Shown piece by piece: positions 16,727-25,820 of a DNA stretch of 64,000 nt (position 1 is its first letter; every line of letters starts with the position of its first letter). The stretch comes from Paraburkholderia dioscoreae (GTDB lineage Bacteria; Pseudomonadota; Gammaproteobacteria; Burkholderiales; Burkholderiaceae). Under the pieces are notes generated by a model. It saw nothing but the letters and a program-made list of their open reading frames with translations, had not been told where the DNA came from and searched no databases. The position numbers were made by a program, and so were the translations under genes. The stretch covers positions 1,550,001 through 1,614,000 of the forward strand of contig NZ_LR699553.1 in NCBI RefSeq assembly GCF_902459535.1, read 5' to 3'.

Positions 16727-18181
16727 TCAACTGCCGGGCACATGCTTCGGAAACCGCAGACTGAATGTGGTGCGCCTGTGTGCCACGCTTTCCACGCTGC
16801 ATTCGCCTCGATGTTCGTCCATGATCGATTTGACGATGGCGAGCCCGAGGCCCGTGCCGCTTGCCGAGTTGTGCCGCGATGGATCGACCCGGTAGAAACG
16901 GTCGAAGATGCGCTCCAGATGCGGACTGTCGATGCCCGCACCGGTGTCCGACACCGACAGCTGAGCGTAGTGCCGGTGCTCGCCGCACTGTATGTTGACG
17001 GTGCTGCCGCGCGGCGCGTGGCTCAATGCGTTCGAAATCAGATTGTTCAGCGCCCGTTGCACCAGCGGCACATCGCCTTCGAAGCACGCATTGCCCGATA
17101 CGACGATCTCGACGCCGGCATCCGCGGCCATGATTTCGTAGTAGCCGGCGATCCGCATCGCTTCGCTGCGTGCATCGACGGACTGCAGCGTCAGCCGGCG
17201 GTGACCGCTGTCCGCACGCGCGAGGAACAACATGCTGTCGATCAGGCGCGCGAGCCGCTGGAATTCGTCCACACTCGATTCGATCACGCCGCGATATTCA
17301 TCCGCTGAGCGCGGTTGCGACAGGGCGACCTGCGCTTCGGCCAGTAAATTGGTGAGCGGGGTGCGCATGTCGTGTGCAAGATCGGATGAAAATTGCGTGA
17401 GCCGTGTGAACGATTCATGCAGGCGTGCAAGCATCCGGTTGAAGGCGCGGCTCAGTTCCTTCAGTTCGCCGGGCATGTCGTGCTCGGGCAGCGGCTGCGC
17501 AAGGTGGCTGCTGGAGATCCGCTCGGCACGCGCTGTCAAACAGGCCAGCGGCCGCAGCCCGAGGCGGGCAATCGACCATGCAAGCAGCGCGTTCACCAGC
17601 GTCCCGGCCGTGATCACAACGAGCACGTTGAGTGCATAAGCGCGCAGCAACGCGCGTTCGCCGCGCGTGTCGTATTGCACGACCACGCGCACCTGAGTGC
17701 CGGACAACCCGCCAAGCGGCGCCATCGCCACCAGAAAACGCAGCGGCTGTGTCCCGGCCGATACGCTCACGGGTACCAGGCCGGCGCGCACGGTCATCGT
17801 CTCCGCGTTCGGCCAATAGCCGCTAGTGCGGATGAGCGGCGCGCTTCGCGTGTCGAACAGGGCGATATCGAAGTTCTTGTGGCCGTACACCTGCTTGTGC
17901 CAGGTCTCACGATCGGCGCTGACCGCTGTAATGCTGGGCATGGTCAGGAGGCGCGTTTGCAGCGATGCGAGGATGGTGGCCATTTCACGCGCCGACGTGA
18001 CCTCGAGACGCGTTTGCAAGCCGCGGTGCAGCAGGACGCCGTTGAATATCAGCAGCGTCGAGGTCGAAAGCGCGAACAGGACCGATAGCCTTGCGCGCAA
18101 AGTGCGCAGCAGGGGGCGCACGGGCTGCTTCATGGACCGGGCTTTCGCGCGCAAACGCATTGCCGTGAGCAGACTTCGCAT
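16727..18181 (-). CDS. Heavy-metal-type sensor histidine kinase (CusS/CzcS-like)
   Basis: 484 residues. The start codon overlaps the regulator's stop as TGATG (18183-18179), so the longest start at 18181 is preferred. Two membrane segments (~25-45 and ~175-200) flank a ~130-residue periplasmic sensor. HAMP follows, then the H-box (DLAHDMRTPLTNL), the N-box (ALNNLISNALSHA), and the G-boxes (DTGAGI, GTGLGLAIVKSI). Size and layout are those of CusS/IrlS/CzcS kinases that sense periplasmic Cu, Ag, Zn or Cd. No metal-binding His cluster stands out in the sensor, so the ligand is unknown. Paired with the response regulator just upstream. Confidence 0.9.
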   Translation of the reverse strand: MRSLLTAMRLRAKARSMKQPVRPLLRTLRARLSVLFALSTSTLLIFNGVLLHRGLQTRLEVTSAREMATILASLQTRLLTMPSITAVSADRETWHKQVYGHKNFDIALFDTRSAPLIRTSGYWPNAETMTVRAGLVPVSVSAGTQPLRFLVAMAPLGGLSGTQVRVVVQYDTRGERALLRAYALNVLVVITAGTLVNALLAWSIARLGLRPLACLTARAERISSSHLAQPLPEHDMPGELKELSRAFNRMLARLHESFTRLTQFSSDLAHDMRTPLTNLLAEAQVALSQPRSADEYRGVIESSVDEFQRLARLIDSMLFLARADSGHRRLTLQSVDARSEAMRIAGYYEIMAADAGVEIVVSGNACFEGDVPLVQRALNNLISNALSHAPRGSTVNIQCGEHRHYAQLSVSDTGAGIDSPHLERIFDRFYRVDPSRHNSASGTGLGLAIVKSIMDEHRGECSVESVAHRRTTFSLRFPKHVPGS

Positions 18182-18864
18182 CAAGACTGTGACAGGCCGC
18201 GCTCTTCCAGCACGTAGCCCATGCCGCGCACGGTGTGTATCAGCCTGGGTTCGTAGTTGTCGTCGACTTTCGCGCGCAGGCGCCGGATCGCGGCATCCAC
18301 GACGTTCGTGTCGCTGTCGAAGTTCATGTCCCACACCTGGGAGGCGATCGTCGAGCGAGGCAGGATTTCGCCCTGACGACGCATCAGCAGCCAAAGCAGC
18401 GCGAATTCCTTGGCCGTGAGCAGGATCGTGTCGCCCTGGCGCGTGGCCTTGCGGCGCGTCAGATCGAGTACCAGGTTCGACACCTGCAGCGAGGCGGCGT
18501 CGCGGGGTTGTCCGCGTCGCAGGATGGAGCGGACACGGGCCAGCAACTCGGCAAAGTCGAACGGCTTGCCGAGATAGTCGTCGCCGCCCATTTCGAGGCC
18601 GCGCACCTTGTCGTCCACCTCGTCGCGCGCGGTGAGCAGCAGTACCGAGGTCGAATGGGTGCGGCGTAGATTTTTCAGCACTGTCCAGCCGTCCTGGCCG
18701 GGAAGCATGACGTCGAGGATGATCAGGTCGTAGTCTTCCGTCAGCGCGCGATGCTGGCCCGTCACGCCGTCCGCCACCCAGTCGACGGTAAAGCCCGCTT
18801 CGGTCAATCCCTTTCGAAGGTACGTGCCGGTTTTGATTTCGTCCTCGACGATCAGGATACGCAT
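18181..18864 (-). CDS. Heavy-metal-type OmpR-family response regulator (CusR/CzcR-like)
   Basis: 227 residues. Receiver domain 1-115 with acidic pocket EDE, phospho-acceptor Asp in LIILDVMLPG, and KPF; winged-helix OmpR DNA-binding domain 130-220 (LTAKEFALLWLLMRR, DAAIRRLRAKVDD, RGMGYVLE). The start ATG 18864 begins the canonical MRILIVEDE. The sequence fits the CusR/CopR/IrlR/CzcR clade. A near-perfect CusR-type box lies ~500 bp upstream on the same strand, suggesting autoregulation. Likely controls metal resistance genes; the copper ATPase 5 kb away is a candidate but has no visible box. Confidence 0.92.
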   Translation of the reverse strand: MRILIVEDEIKTGTYLRKGLTEAGFTVDWVADGVTGQHRALTEDYDLIILDVMLPGQDGWTVLKNLRRTHSTSVLLLTARDEVDDKVRGLEMGGDDYLGKPFDFAELLARVRSILRRGQPRDAASLQVSNLVLDLTRRKATRQGDTILLTAKEFALLWLLMRRQGEILPRSTIASQVWDMNFDSDTNVVDAAIRRLRAKVDDNYEPRLIHTVRGMGYVLEERGLSQS

Positions 18865-18887
18865 GGTTTTCTCTCCGGTGACGCTTT

Positions 18888-19268
18888 TCAGCGGCCGATA
18901 CGCGTAGCGGGACTGCACGACATGGGGACGCGGGGTGCTTCGAGGCTGTGATCGTCGGCGGGCAGCTGGCTCGATGTCTGCGAGCGTGGCGATGTGCGTA
19001 TGATCGCGGAAGACACTTCAAGCGATAGCAGGCCGCGTGTAAACAATGGGCCGTTCTGGCCTCCCGGCTTGCCGGAAGCCGATGCGGCTGCGGATACGGC
19101 TGCGCAGGACGGTTCGCCGCCGTCGAACAGCCCGTCAGGCTGATTCCACCAGAACGCCAGAGAGCTGATCGCAATGACAACCAGCGCGGCTGCCAGTGAG
19201 ACGGGCTGTTCGATCTGAAGTCGCTCCCATTGCGCGGGGAAGCCCGTGCCCAAATGGGTGATGCGCAT
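18888..19268 (-). CDS. Possible small membrane protein ahead of the metal two-component system
   Basis: Open frame of 126 codons from ATG 19268 (other starts 19283, 19301), ending 23 bp before the response regulator. One hydrophobic segment (VSLAAALVVIAISSLAFWW) near the N-terminus; the rest is Ser/Ala/Pro-rich and unlike known families. It lies between the CusR-like box and the regulator, so the region would be transcribed with the operon. It may be a real small protein or a long leader. No family recognised. Confidence 0.33.
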   Translation of the reverse strand: MRITHLGTGFPAQWERLQIEQPVSLAAALVVIAISSLAFWWNQPDGLFDGGEPSCAAVSAAASASGKPGGQNGPLFTRGLLSLEVSSAIIRTSPRSQTSSQLPADDHSLEAPRVPMSCSPATRIGR

Positions 19269-19369
19269 TGTCAGGCTTCGCATTCTTTGAAAATGCCGCA
19301 TACCGTACGAGTCGAAAGTGAAACGGTTTCATCGTACGTTGACCTGATCGATATCAACATGAGAGCAAG

Positions 19370-19385
19370 ATGACAATTTCGTCAT
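19370..19385 (-). promoter_or_regulatory. CusR/CopR-like box
   Basis: The palindrome atgacaatttcgtcat differs by one base from the E. coli CusR box core (ATGACAA-N2-TTGTCAT). It lies upstream of the two-component operon and downstream of the NADH dehydrogenase gene's 3' end, so it should serve the minus-strand regulator operon. Confidence 0.6.
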
Positions 19386-19490
19386 ATATGGCGCGTGCAT
19401 ATTTTGTTTCGGTATTCGACGCGCATGCTCGGTTTCGCATGGCTCGCTCATGCTCATGCTTAGCGAGCCGCGCGAGTGGCCATGCGTCCC

Positions 19491-20879
19491 TCAGTGCAGA
19501 CGGATCACCGGATGCACGCGCCTGCGCAGCCAGTGGCTCGCCGTATCGAGCGCCATACGTGCGAAACCGGTCAGCGTCATGACGTGCCGGCGATAAATCA
19601 GCTTGTAGATCGCGCTAGCGAACCAGCCGTCGACGAACACCGGCTGCGTGAGCAAGCCGCTGCTGAGGTTGCCGATCGCGCCTTCACGCCCGAAGCCGAC
19701 CAGCGTGCCGGCGTCGCGATACACGAACTCGGGCAGCGCTTTGCCTGTCACGCGGCACTTCAATGCACGCGCCAGAAACAGTGCCTGCTGATGCGCGACC
19801 TGCGCACGCGGCGCGAGGAAGGTGCCTGCGTCGTCGGCGGGACAGGCTGCGCAATCGCCGAGACCGAATACGTTCGCGTCGTTCGTGCATTGCAGGGTGC
19901 GATTCACGTTTATCTGTGCGTTGCGGTTTACGGCGATACCGTCCAGCGTGCGCAAAACCGGCGGCCCCGCGATACCCGCCGTCCAGATCGCGATGTCGCT
20001 GGCGAGCGGCGTACCGCCGTCGGTTAGCACGGCATCCGCTCGCACTTCGGTGACGCGCGTCGCGCTCAACACTTGCACGCCGAGGCTCTCGAGCATCTGC
20101 TCAGCGCGCGCCGAGATCGATTCGGATAGCGCGGGCAGTACGCGCCCACTGATTTCGATCAGACGGATGCGAAAATCGCGCGCGGGATCGAGCGAAAACG
20201 GACTGTAGCGATTCAGCAAACGCACCGTGTCGCGCAGCGCGGCGGCAAGTTCGACACCGGTCGCACCCGCACCGACGATGTTGATCGACACCGGTGTGTC
20301 CGCATGCGCGGTGCGTGCGCGGCGCGCGTGGCTCGCGCGCAGGCAGGCGTCGAGCAGCTTGCGGCGGAAGGCTTCCGCATGCGCGACCGATTCGAGCGGC
20401 AACGCATGTTCGGCGGCGCCGGGCACACCGAAATACTGCGTGACGCTGCCCATGGCCAGCACCAATGTATCGAAGGCGATCTGACGTGCTGGCAGGATTT
20501 CGCGGCCGTCCGCATCACGCAGCGCGCTCACGGTGATATGGCGTTGCGCGCGATCGAGCGCGGTGAGTTCGCCCTGTTCGAATTCGAAGCCGTGCCGTTG
20601 CGCTTGTACCGCGTATTGCAACTGATGCGTGGCGGGATCGAGCTGGCCCGAAGCGGCTTCATGCAACAGCGGCTTCCAGAAGTGCGTGGGCCAGCGATCG
20701 ACCAGCACGATCCGCGCGAGGCCGGCACGCCCGAGCGATGCGGACAGGCGCGTGGCGAGCCCGAGTCCACCCACGCCGCCACCGACGATGACGATCCGAT
20801 GCCCCGCCGTGTTTTCGTTTCGCTGCGCACGTTGCGCGCGTTGTGTCGTTGCGCCTGCCTGCTGATCGATTTGGATCAT
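19491..20879 (-). CDS. ndh: Type II NADH dehydrogenase-like FAD oxidoreductase
   Basis: 462 residues. Two Rossmann folds: an FAD motif (IVIVGGGVGGLGLATRL, ~28-44) and an NAD(P)H motif (INIVGAGATGVELAAAL, ~195-211). A late FAD-binding segment, NVFGLGDCAACPADD, and a C-terminal amphipathic region (FASAIYKLIYRRHVMTL) suited to membrane association are visible. This matches non-proton-pumping NDH-2, which passes electrons from NADH to quinone. The N-terminal ~25 residues are Gln-rich and may be an over-long start. Divergent from a LysR gene with 158 bp between, so that regulator may control it. Confidence 0.86.
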   Translation of the reverse strand: MIQIDQQAGATTQRAQRAQRNENTAGHRIVIVGGGVGGLGLATRLSASLGRAGLARIVLVDRWPTHFWKPLLHEAASGQLDPATHQLQYAVQAQRHGFEFEQGELTALDRAQRHITVSALRDADGREILPARQIAFDTLVLAMGSVTQYFGVPGAAEHALPLESVAHAEAFRRKLLDACLRASHARRARTAHADTPVSINIVGAGATGVELAAALRDTVRLLNRYSPFSLDPARDFRIRLIEISGRVLPALSESISARAEQMLESLGVQVLSATRVTEVRADAVLTDGGTPLASDIAIWTAGIAGPPVLRTLDGIAVNRNAQINVNRTLQCTNDANVFGLGDCAACPADDAGTFLAPRAQVAHQQALFLARALKCRVTGKALPEFVYRDAGTLVGFGREGAIGNLSSGLLTQPVFVDGWFASAIYKLIYRRHVMTLTGFARMALDTASHWLRRRVHPVIRLH

Positions 20880-21011
20880 GATCGCTACCCTCCTGACGTT
20901 GTTCGCACCGGGGCCGGTGATGGCGCGGCGTGGAGCGCGCTACCGAAGATTCCCCGGCTCATCTGTCAGGCCAGTATAAAATCGGCGAAAACCGCAGCAC
21001 AATTTAATGTT

Positions 21012-21024
21012 TATGCGGAACATA
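21012..21024. promoter_or_regulatory. LysR-type dyad upstream of the 21038 regulator
   Basis: TATG-N5-CATA, a T-N11-A dyad, lies 14 bp before the regulator's ATG in an AT-rich stretch between it and the divergent ndh gene. Likely autoregulatory operator; inferred from shape only. Confidence 0.4.
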
Positions 21025-21037
21025 TAGGTTTTCACTT

Positions 21038-22009
21038 ATGTTAAAAGCCGCTACGTTTCGTCAGTTGAAGGCCTTGCATACGGTGGCGAAGCTCGGCAGC
21101 GTGTCGCGCGCGGCCGAAGAATTGCGGCTCACGCAGCCGGCTGTTTCGCTACAGGTGCGTTTGCTGGAAGAGGCTGCGGGTGCGCCGCTATTGCAGCGCG
21201 TAGGGCGTGGCGTGCAGTTGACCGCGGCCGGTGAGATTCTCGCCCGCTATGCGCTGGAAATCCTCGACCTGTGGAACGGCGCGGCGGACGATCTGGCCGC
21301 GTTGCACGGCGAGCAGGGCGGCACGCTGCGCATCGGCGCGATCACCACGGCCGAGTATCTGATCCCGCCGTTTCTCGTGCGTTTCACCGAATCGCGTCCG
21401 CAGGTGAAGGTGCAGTTCAAGGTCGGCAATCGCGCCGACATCATCCGTATGCTGGCTACGCATGAAATCGATCTCGCGGTAATGGGCAGCGCGCCGCGCG
21501 AATTGCGCACGGTAGCGACCGCGTTCGCCAAACATCCGATGGCGTTCGTCGCCTCACCCGCGCATGCGCTGATGAAGAAGAAGCGCCTGTCGCTCGACGA
21601 TCTGCAAAGCGCCAATCTGTTCGTGCGGGAGCGCGGTTCGGGCACGCGTTCCACCGTGGAGAATCTGTTTCGCCTCGCGGGCCTCAAGCTTCATATCGGC
21701 TCCGAACTGTCGAGCAACGAGGCGATCAAGCAGTTGGTCGAGGCCGGCCTCGGCATTGCGTTTCTGTCGCTGCACGCATGTTCGCTGGAGTTTCAGGCAG
21801 GCCTGCTCGCGTTGCTGCCGCTGTCAGCCAATCCGATCGAACGCGACTGGTATGTGATGCATGTATCGGATAAACGGCTGCCGCACGTGGCCAGTCTGTT
21901 CCGCGATTTTCTGATCGAGCACGGCATGTCCGGCGCGGTGCCGGTGCCGCTGCCGACCGTCGCCGCTGCAAGGAAGCGCCGCCAGGCGCGTCAGGCAGAC
22001 GGCGCGTAA
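21038..22009 (+). CDS. LysR regulator, CbbR-like
   Basis: 323 residues. N-terminal helix-turn-helix (SRAAEELRLTQPAVSLQVRLLEE) and an effector domain with LRIGAITTAEYLIPPFLVRF, typical of the CbbR subgroup that controls Calvin-cycle operons and related carbon-metabolism genes. No cbb gene is in view. It stands divergent from ndh, so a redox or NADH link is possible but is an inference. The C-terminal 20 residues are basic and non-conserved. Confidence 0.85.
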   Translation: MLKAATFRQLKALHTVAKLGSVSRAAEELRLTQPAVSLQVRLLEEAAGAPLLQRVGRGVQLTAAGEILARYALEILDLWNGAADDLAALHGEQGGTLRIGAITTAEYLIPPFLVRFTESRPQVKVQFKVGNRADIIRMLATHEIDLAVMGSAPRELRTVATAFAKHPMAFVASPAHALMKKKRLSLDDLQSANLFVRERGSGTRSTVENLFRLAGLKLHIGSELSSNEAIKQLVEAGLGIAFLSLHACSLEFQAGLLALLPLSANPIERDWYVMHVSDKRLPHVASLFRDFLIEHGMSGAVPVPLPTVAAARKRRQARQADGA

Positions 22010-22055
22010 GCCGTGTGAAAGGCGCGTGAATTCTCGCTATTAATCCATGCCGCAA

Positions 22056-23006
22056 CTAAAGCAGCAATTCGATCGAATGAAACAGGCGGCGCTGCTCGGG
22101 GTCTTGCGAGCGCGCGCCTTCGTCGATCACTTCGCGCAGGCATTCGAGAAAGCACGCGGCCGCCGGACTCGTCGGCGCGCCGCGGCGTGACGTGATGCTG
22201 ACGATGGTTTCATCCACTGTCTCACGCAGCGGCAGCGCCCACAATTGCTCCTTCGCGAGCGTCACTTCCACGAGCGGCCACGGAAAAATGCTGAGCATGT
22301 CCGTGTGCGCGAGCAGACCCAGCACGACCGCCAGCGAATGCGCGAGATGGATGGTGTGCGGCACCTGCATGCCGCGCTTGCGGAACACATTGTCCGAGAT
22401 CGACTCGCGGCTCGCCGGATCCCAGTTCAATACCCACTCCGCGTCTTCCAGTTCGAGCAGTGTGCGGCAACCGGCTTTCGGATGATCGCGCCGCGCGACT
22501 ACTGCCGAATGCGTGGAAAACAGCGGCACGTTGTGGAATTCCGATTGCGGCGATGCGGGCGGCGACCGGCCGATCGAAAAGTCGAGGCTGCCGTCGCGCA
22601 ATCGCGGCTGCACGACCGCCAGCAGTCCTTCGAAAAACTCCAGTTGCACGTCAGGCATGCGCAGCCGGAACCGTTGCACGGTGGGCGGCAGAAACGTCAA
22701 CGCGACCCACGGCGTGACGCCAATCGACAGTTTGCCGGCCGCGGCGCCGCGTAACGCTTCGATCTCCGCGTGCGCGCGCTGCAATTGCCCGAGCACCACG
22801 CGCGCATGCACGACCAGCGCGCGGCCGAACTCGGTAAACGCGATGCCGCTCGCACTGCGCACCAGCAGCGGCGCTTGCAGATCGGCTTCCAGTTCGCGCA
22901 TGGCCTTGGTCACCGCGGCGGGCGACAGATCCAGCGAGCGGGCGGCGGCCCGGATACTTCCAGTATCGGCAATCGCCGCCAAGGTGCTGAGCTGATGCAG
23001 TTTCAT
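22056..23006 (-). CDS. LysR regulator
   Basis: 316 residues, starting at ATG 23006 (MKLHQLSTLAAIADTGSIRAAA), with the helix-turn-helix ARSLDLSPAAVTKAMRELE. The effector domain follows from ~90. It is divergent from the M20 amidohydrolase/MHS transporter pair, with 118 bp between start codons and a set of gcaac/gttgc half-sites between them, so it probably controls that pair. The inducer is unknown. An in-frame extension to 23051 is possible but lacks conservation. Confidence 0.88.
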   Translation of the reverse strand: MKLHQLSTLAAIADTGSIRAAARSLDLSPAAVTKAMRELEADLQAPLLVRSASGIAFTEFGRALVVHARVVLGQLQRAHAEIEALRGAAAGKLSIGVTPWVALTFLPPTVQRFRLRMPDVQLEFFEGLLAVVQPRLRDGSLDFSIGRSPPASPQSEFHNVPLFSTHSAVVARRDHPKAGCRTLLELEDAEWVLNWDPASRESISDNVFRKRGMQVPHTIHLAHSLAVVLGLLAHTDMLSIFPWPLVEVTLAKEQLWALPLRETVDETIVSITSRRGAPTSPAAACFLECLREVIDEGARSQDPEQRRLFHSIELLL

Positions 23007-23028
23007 CTGACGAGGCGGAGATAAGGTG

Positions 23029-23052
23029 GCAACCAACGGTTGCTGCCGCAAC
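23029..23052. promoter_or_regulatory. Three phased half-sites in the LysR/M20 divergent promoter
   Basis: gcaacc (23029), ggttgc (23038) and gcaac (23048) form two overlapping dyads, gcaacc-N3-ggttgc and gttgc-N4-gcaac. The arrangement suits binding of a LysR dimer of dimers; function inferred. Confidence 0.4.
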
Positions 23053-23124
23053 GATTCTACGCCTGCCGCTGGAAAATCGGCGTCGTTATGCTGGGTTCAC
23101 GCTTTTCATCGACGGAGACACCAC

Positions 23125-24297
23125 GTGAACACTATGGCCATTCCGGCGGGCATCGCCGAACTCGAAGACGAAATGATCGCGCTGCGGCGCCGTATTCACG
23201 CGCAGCCCGAACTGGCTTACGAAGAGTTCGCAACCGGTGATCTGGTGGCCGAACGCTTGCAGGAGTGGGGTTACAGCGTGCATCGCGGGCTGGGTCAAAC
23301 GGGTGTGGTCGGGCAACTGAAAGTCGGCACCGGCACGCGCAAACTAGGGCTGCGCGCCGACATGGACGCGCTGCCGATTCACGAAACCACTGGCCTGCCG
23401 TACGCGAGCAAGGTGCCCGGCAAGATGCACGCGTGCGGCCACGACGGCCACACGGCCATGCTGCTCGCCGCAGCCAAACATCTGGCGCGGGAAAAGTGCT
23501 TCGACGGTACGTTGAATCTGATTTTCCAGCCCGCCGAAGAGGGCTTGGCCGGCGCGAAAAAAATGCTCGACGATGGTCTCTTCGACAGGTTTCCGTGCGA
23601 CGCCGTGTTTGCGATGCACAACATGCCGGGTTTTCCGACCGGCAAGTTCGGTTTTTTGCCGGGCTCGTTCATGGCTTCGTCGGATACGGTGATCATCAAG
23701 GTGACCGGCCGCGGCGGTCATGGGGCGGTGCCGCACAAGGCGGTCGATCCGGTGGTGGTGTGCGCGCAGATTGTGTTGGCTCTGCAATCCATCGTCTCGC
23801 GCAACATCGCGCCGCTCGATATGGCGATCATCACCGTCGGCGCGATTCACGCGGGCGAAGCGCCGAACGTGATTCCGGAGACGGCCGAGATGCGTCTTTC
23901 GGTGCGCGCATTGAAACCCGAGGTTCGCGATTACTTGCAGGAACGCGTCACGGCAGTGGCATGCGGCCAGGCGGCCGTGTTCGGCGCGCAGGCGCATGTC
24001 GATTATCAGCGTCGCTATCCGGTTCTCGTCAACGATGCGGGCATGACCGTTCTTGCGCGGCAAGTCGCGCTCGACTGGCTCGGCGAAGGCGGCCTGATTG
24101 CCGATATGCAGCCGCTCACCGGCAGTGAAGATTTCGCGTTTCTGCTGGAGCGTTGTCCGGGCAGCTACCTGATCATCGGCAATGGCGACGGTGAAGGCGG
24201 CTGCATGGTCCACAACCCCGGCTACGACTTCAACGACGATTGCCTCGCCACCGGCGCGGCCTATTGGGGGAGACTCGCGCAGACGTTTCTGGTCTGA
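23125..24297 (+). CDS. M20 family metallo-amidohydrolase (hippurate hydrolase-like)
   Basis: 390 residues from GTG 23125, chosen because it lies 6 bases after the ribosome site ggaga; ATG 23134 is the alternative. Metal-binding and catalytic signatures of M20D amidohydrolases are visible: RADMDALP, ACGHDGHTAMLL, IFQPAEEG, GGHGAVPHKAVDP and TGSEDFAF. Relatives cleave N-acyl amino acids such as hippurate or IAA-conjugates. It is followed after 71 bp by an MHS-family transporter, so the two probably take up and hydrolyse one substrate under the divergent LysR regulator. The actual substrate cannot be told. Confidence 0.9.
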   Translation: MNTMAIPAGIAELEDEMIALRRRIHAQPELAYEEFATGDLVAERLQEWGYSVHRGLGQTGVVGQLKVGTGTRKLGLRADMDALPIHETTGLPYASKVPGKMHACGHDGHTAMLLAAAKHLAREKCFDGTLNLIFQPAEEGLAGAKKMLDDGLFDRFPCDAVFAMHNMPGFPTGKFGFLPGSFMASSDTVIIKVTGRGGHGAVPHKAVDPVVVCAQIVLALQSIVSRNIAPLDMAIITVGAIHAGEAPNVIPETAEMRLSVRALKPEVRDYLQERVTAVACGQAAVFGAQAHVDYQRRYPVLVNDAGMTVLARQVALDWLGEGGLIADMQPLTGSEDFAFLLERCPGSYLIIGNGDGEGGCMVHNPGYDFNDDCLATGAAYWGRLAQTFLV

Positions 24298-24368
24298 GGC
24301 CGGAGCTTCTGCATAAGCGGGCAGAGCAGCGCCTGCGCATCAGCAGCAAGAACATCACGGAGACACAG

Positions 24369-25745
24369 ATGGATTATTCCGCCACATCGCGGCCCGCCGG
24401 CACTCAAGCGTTGGGCATGCAGAGCGCGTCGGCAGCACAGCCTGCAAGGCGCACGAGCCACGCCAAAGCGATTGCCGCGATTACACTCGGCAACGGCCTC
24501 GAGTTCTTCGACTTCACAATCTATAGTTTCTTCGCGACCATTATCGGCAAGCTGTATTTCCCGGTGGAAGGGCAACTCGCGCAACTGATGCTGGCGGTCG
24601 GCACATTCGGCGTCGGTTTCATCATGCGTCCGGTGGGCGGCATCGTGCTCGGTGCGTATGCCGATCGCGCGGGTCGCAAGGCCGCAATGAGCCTCACGTT
24701 GTGGCTGATGACGCTCGGCTCCGCGATCATCGCGTTCGCGCCGACTTACGCGGCGATCGGCATTGCCGCACCGCTGCTGGTGATTCTGGCGCGGCTGATT
24801 CAGGGTTTTGCGCTGGGCGGCGAGATCGGTGCGTCGACGTCGCTGTTGCTGGAGTACGGCAGCAACAAGACGCGCGGCTTCTATGGCAGCTGGCAGTTCG
24901 TGAGCCAGGGCTTGAACACGGTGTGCGGATCGCTGCTCGGTGTCGCGCTGGCGGCGGCGCTCTCGACCGCGGCACTGGAGAGTTGGGGCTGGCGCGTGCC
25001 GTTCGTGATCGGTATGGCGATGGGGCCGATCGGCATCTATATCCGGCGACATCTCGATGAGACGCTGCCGGGCGTCGAAGACGGCCCGGCGCCGCAGTCG
25101 GGCGACGGTGTGACGGCGGCTTGGCAGCCTGGTTCGCAGCCGGTGCGCACGCTATTTCGCGAGCATTCCCGCGTCATCACGACGGGCGTTTTGACGACGA
25201 TCGGCGGCACGGCGGCAAACTATATCGTGCTGTTTTATCTGTCCACTTACGCGATCAGGATCTTGCATCTGCCGATGTCGTCGGCACTCTGGGCCGCGTG
25301 GACCGCCGCGATGGTGACGGTGATCTGTTCGCCTTTTGCGGGCGCGTTGTCGGATCGCGTTGGACGCAAGCGAGTGTTGTGGGTTTCTCGCGTGCTGCTG
25401 ATCGTCGCCGTGTATCCGGCGTTCATGACGATCAATGCATCGCCGACAGTGCCGGTTCTGCTGTCGGTAGTTGCCGGACTGGCCGTGCTGGTTGCGTTTA
25501 CCGCCGTGCCCAATATCGTCATGTTGCCGGAGATGTTTCCTCGCGAAATTCGCGCGACTGGCATGTCGATTGTCTATTGTCTCGGGGTTTCTATTTTCGG
25601 CGGGTTCGCGCAGTTTTTTGCTACCTGGCTGATTCAGGTTTCAGGGAGTCATCTCGCGCCGGCGTGGTATCTGATCGGGTGCGGGATGGTTTCTTTGTTG
25701 CCGTTGCCGTTTATGCAAGAGACTGCCGGGCGAGATATCGGGTAG
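24369..25745 (+). CDS. MHS-family metabolite:H+ symporter (MFS)
   Basis: 458 residues, 12 predicted membrane segments, ATG 24369 after a ggaga site. Sugar-transporter signatures of the metabolite:H+ symporter family: GNGLEFFDFTIYSFF in segment 1, RPVGGIVLGAYADRAGRKAAM, and the central loop. Relatives carry citrate, shikimate, proline/betaine or alpha-ketoglutarate. Its placement behind the M20 amidohydrolase suggests uptake of an acylated amino acid or its product. Confidence 0.88.
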   Translation: MDYSATSRPAGTQALGMQSASAAQPARRTSHAKAIAAITLGNGLEFFDFTIYSFFATIIGKLYFPVEGQLAQLMLAVGTFGVGFIMRPVGGIVLGAYADRAGRKAAMSLTLWLMTLGSAIIAFAPTYAAIGIAAPLLVILARLIQGFALGGEIGASTSLLLEYGSNKTRGFYGSWQFVSQGLNTVCGSLLGVALAAALSTAALESWGWRVPFVIGMAMGPIGIYIRRHLDETLPGVEDGPAPQSGDGVTAAWQPGSQPVRTLFREHSRVITTGVLTTIGGTAANYIVLFYLSTYAIRILHLPMSSALWAAWTAAMVTVICSPFAGALSDRVGRKRVLWVSRVLLIVAVYPAFMTINASPTVPVLLSVVAGLAVLVAFTAVPNIVMLPEMFPREIRATGMSIVYCLGVSIFGGFAQFFATWLIQVSGSHLAPAWYLIGCGMVSLLPLPFMQETAGRDIG

Positions 25746-25793
25746 TGGTTTTTTTTGCCCGCGCGGCCGTGTTCTTCCGGATGCCGCGCAGGC

Positions 25794-25820
25794 AAAAAGG
25801 CGGCGGTCACCGAGCCGCCG
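25794..25820 (-). terminator. Probable terminator of the minus-strand MFS gene
   Basis: On the minus strand a cggcgg/ccgccg stem with an 8-base loop spans the gene's stop region and is followed by cctttttg. A second larger hairpin (25752-25766 with 25784-25798) lies next to it, but its T and A runs are on the wrong sides for a standard plus-strand terminator. Confidence 0.45.

Noticed and set aside
18182..19180. In-frame upstream extension of the sensor kinase making an 817-residue protein
   Set aside because: The added part runs out of frame through the response regulator; the TGATG overlap at 18179-18183 marks the real start.
25752..25798. Large hairpin after the MHS transporter as plus-strand terminator
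   Set aside because: T-run precedes and A-run follows the stem, the reverse of a working intrinsic terminator.
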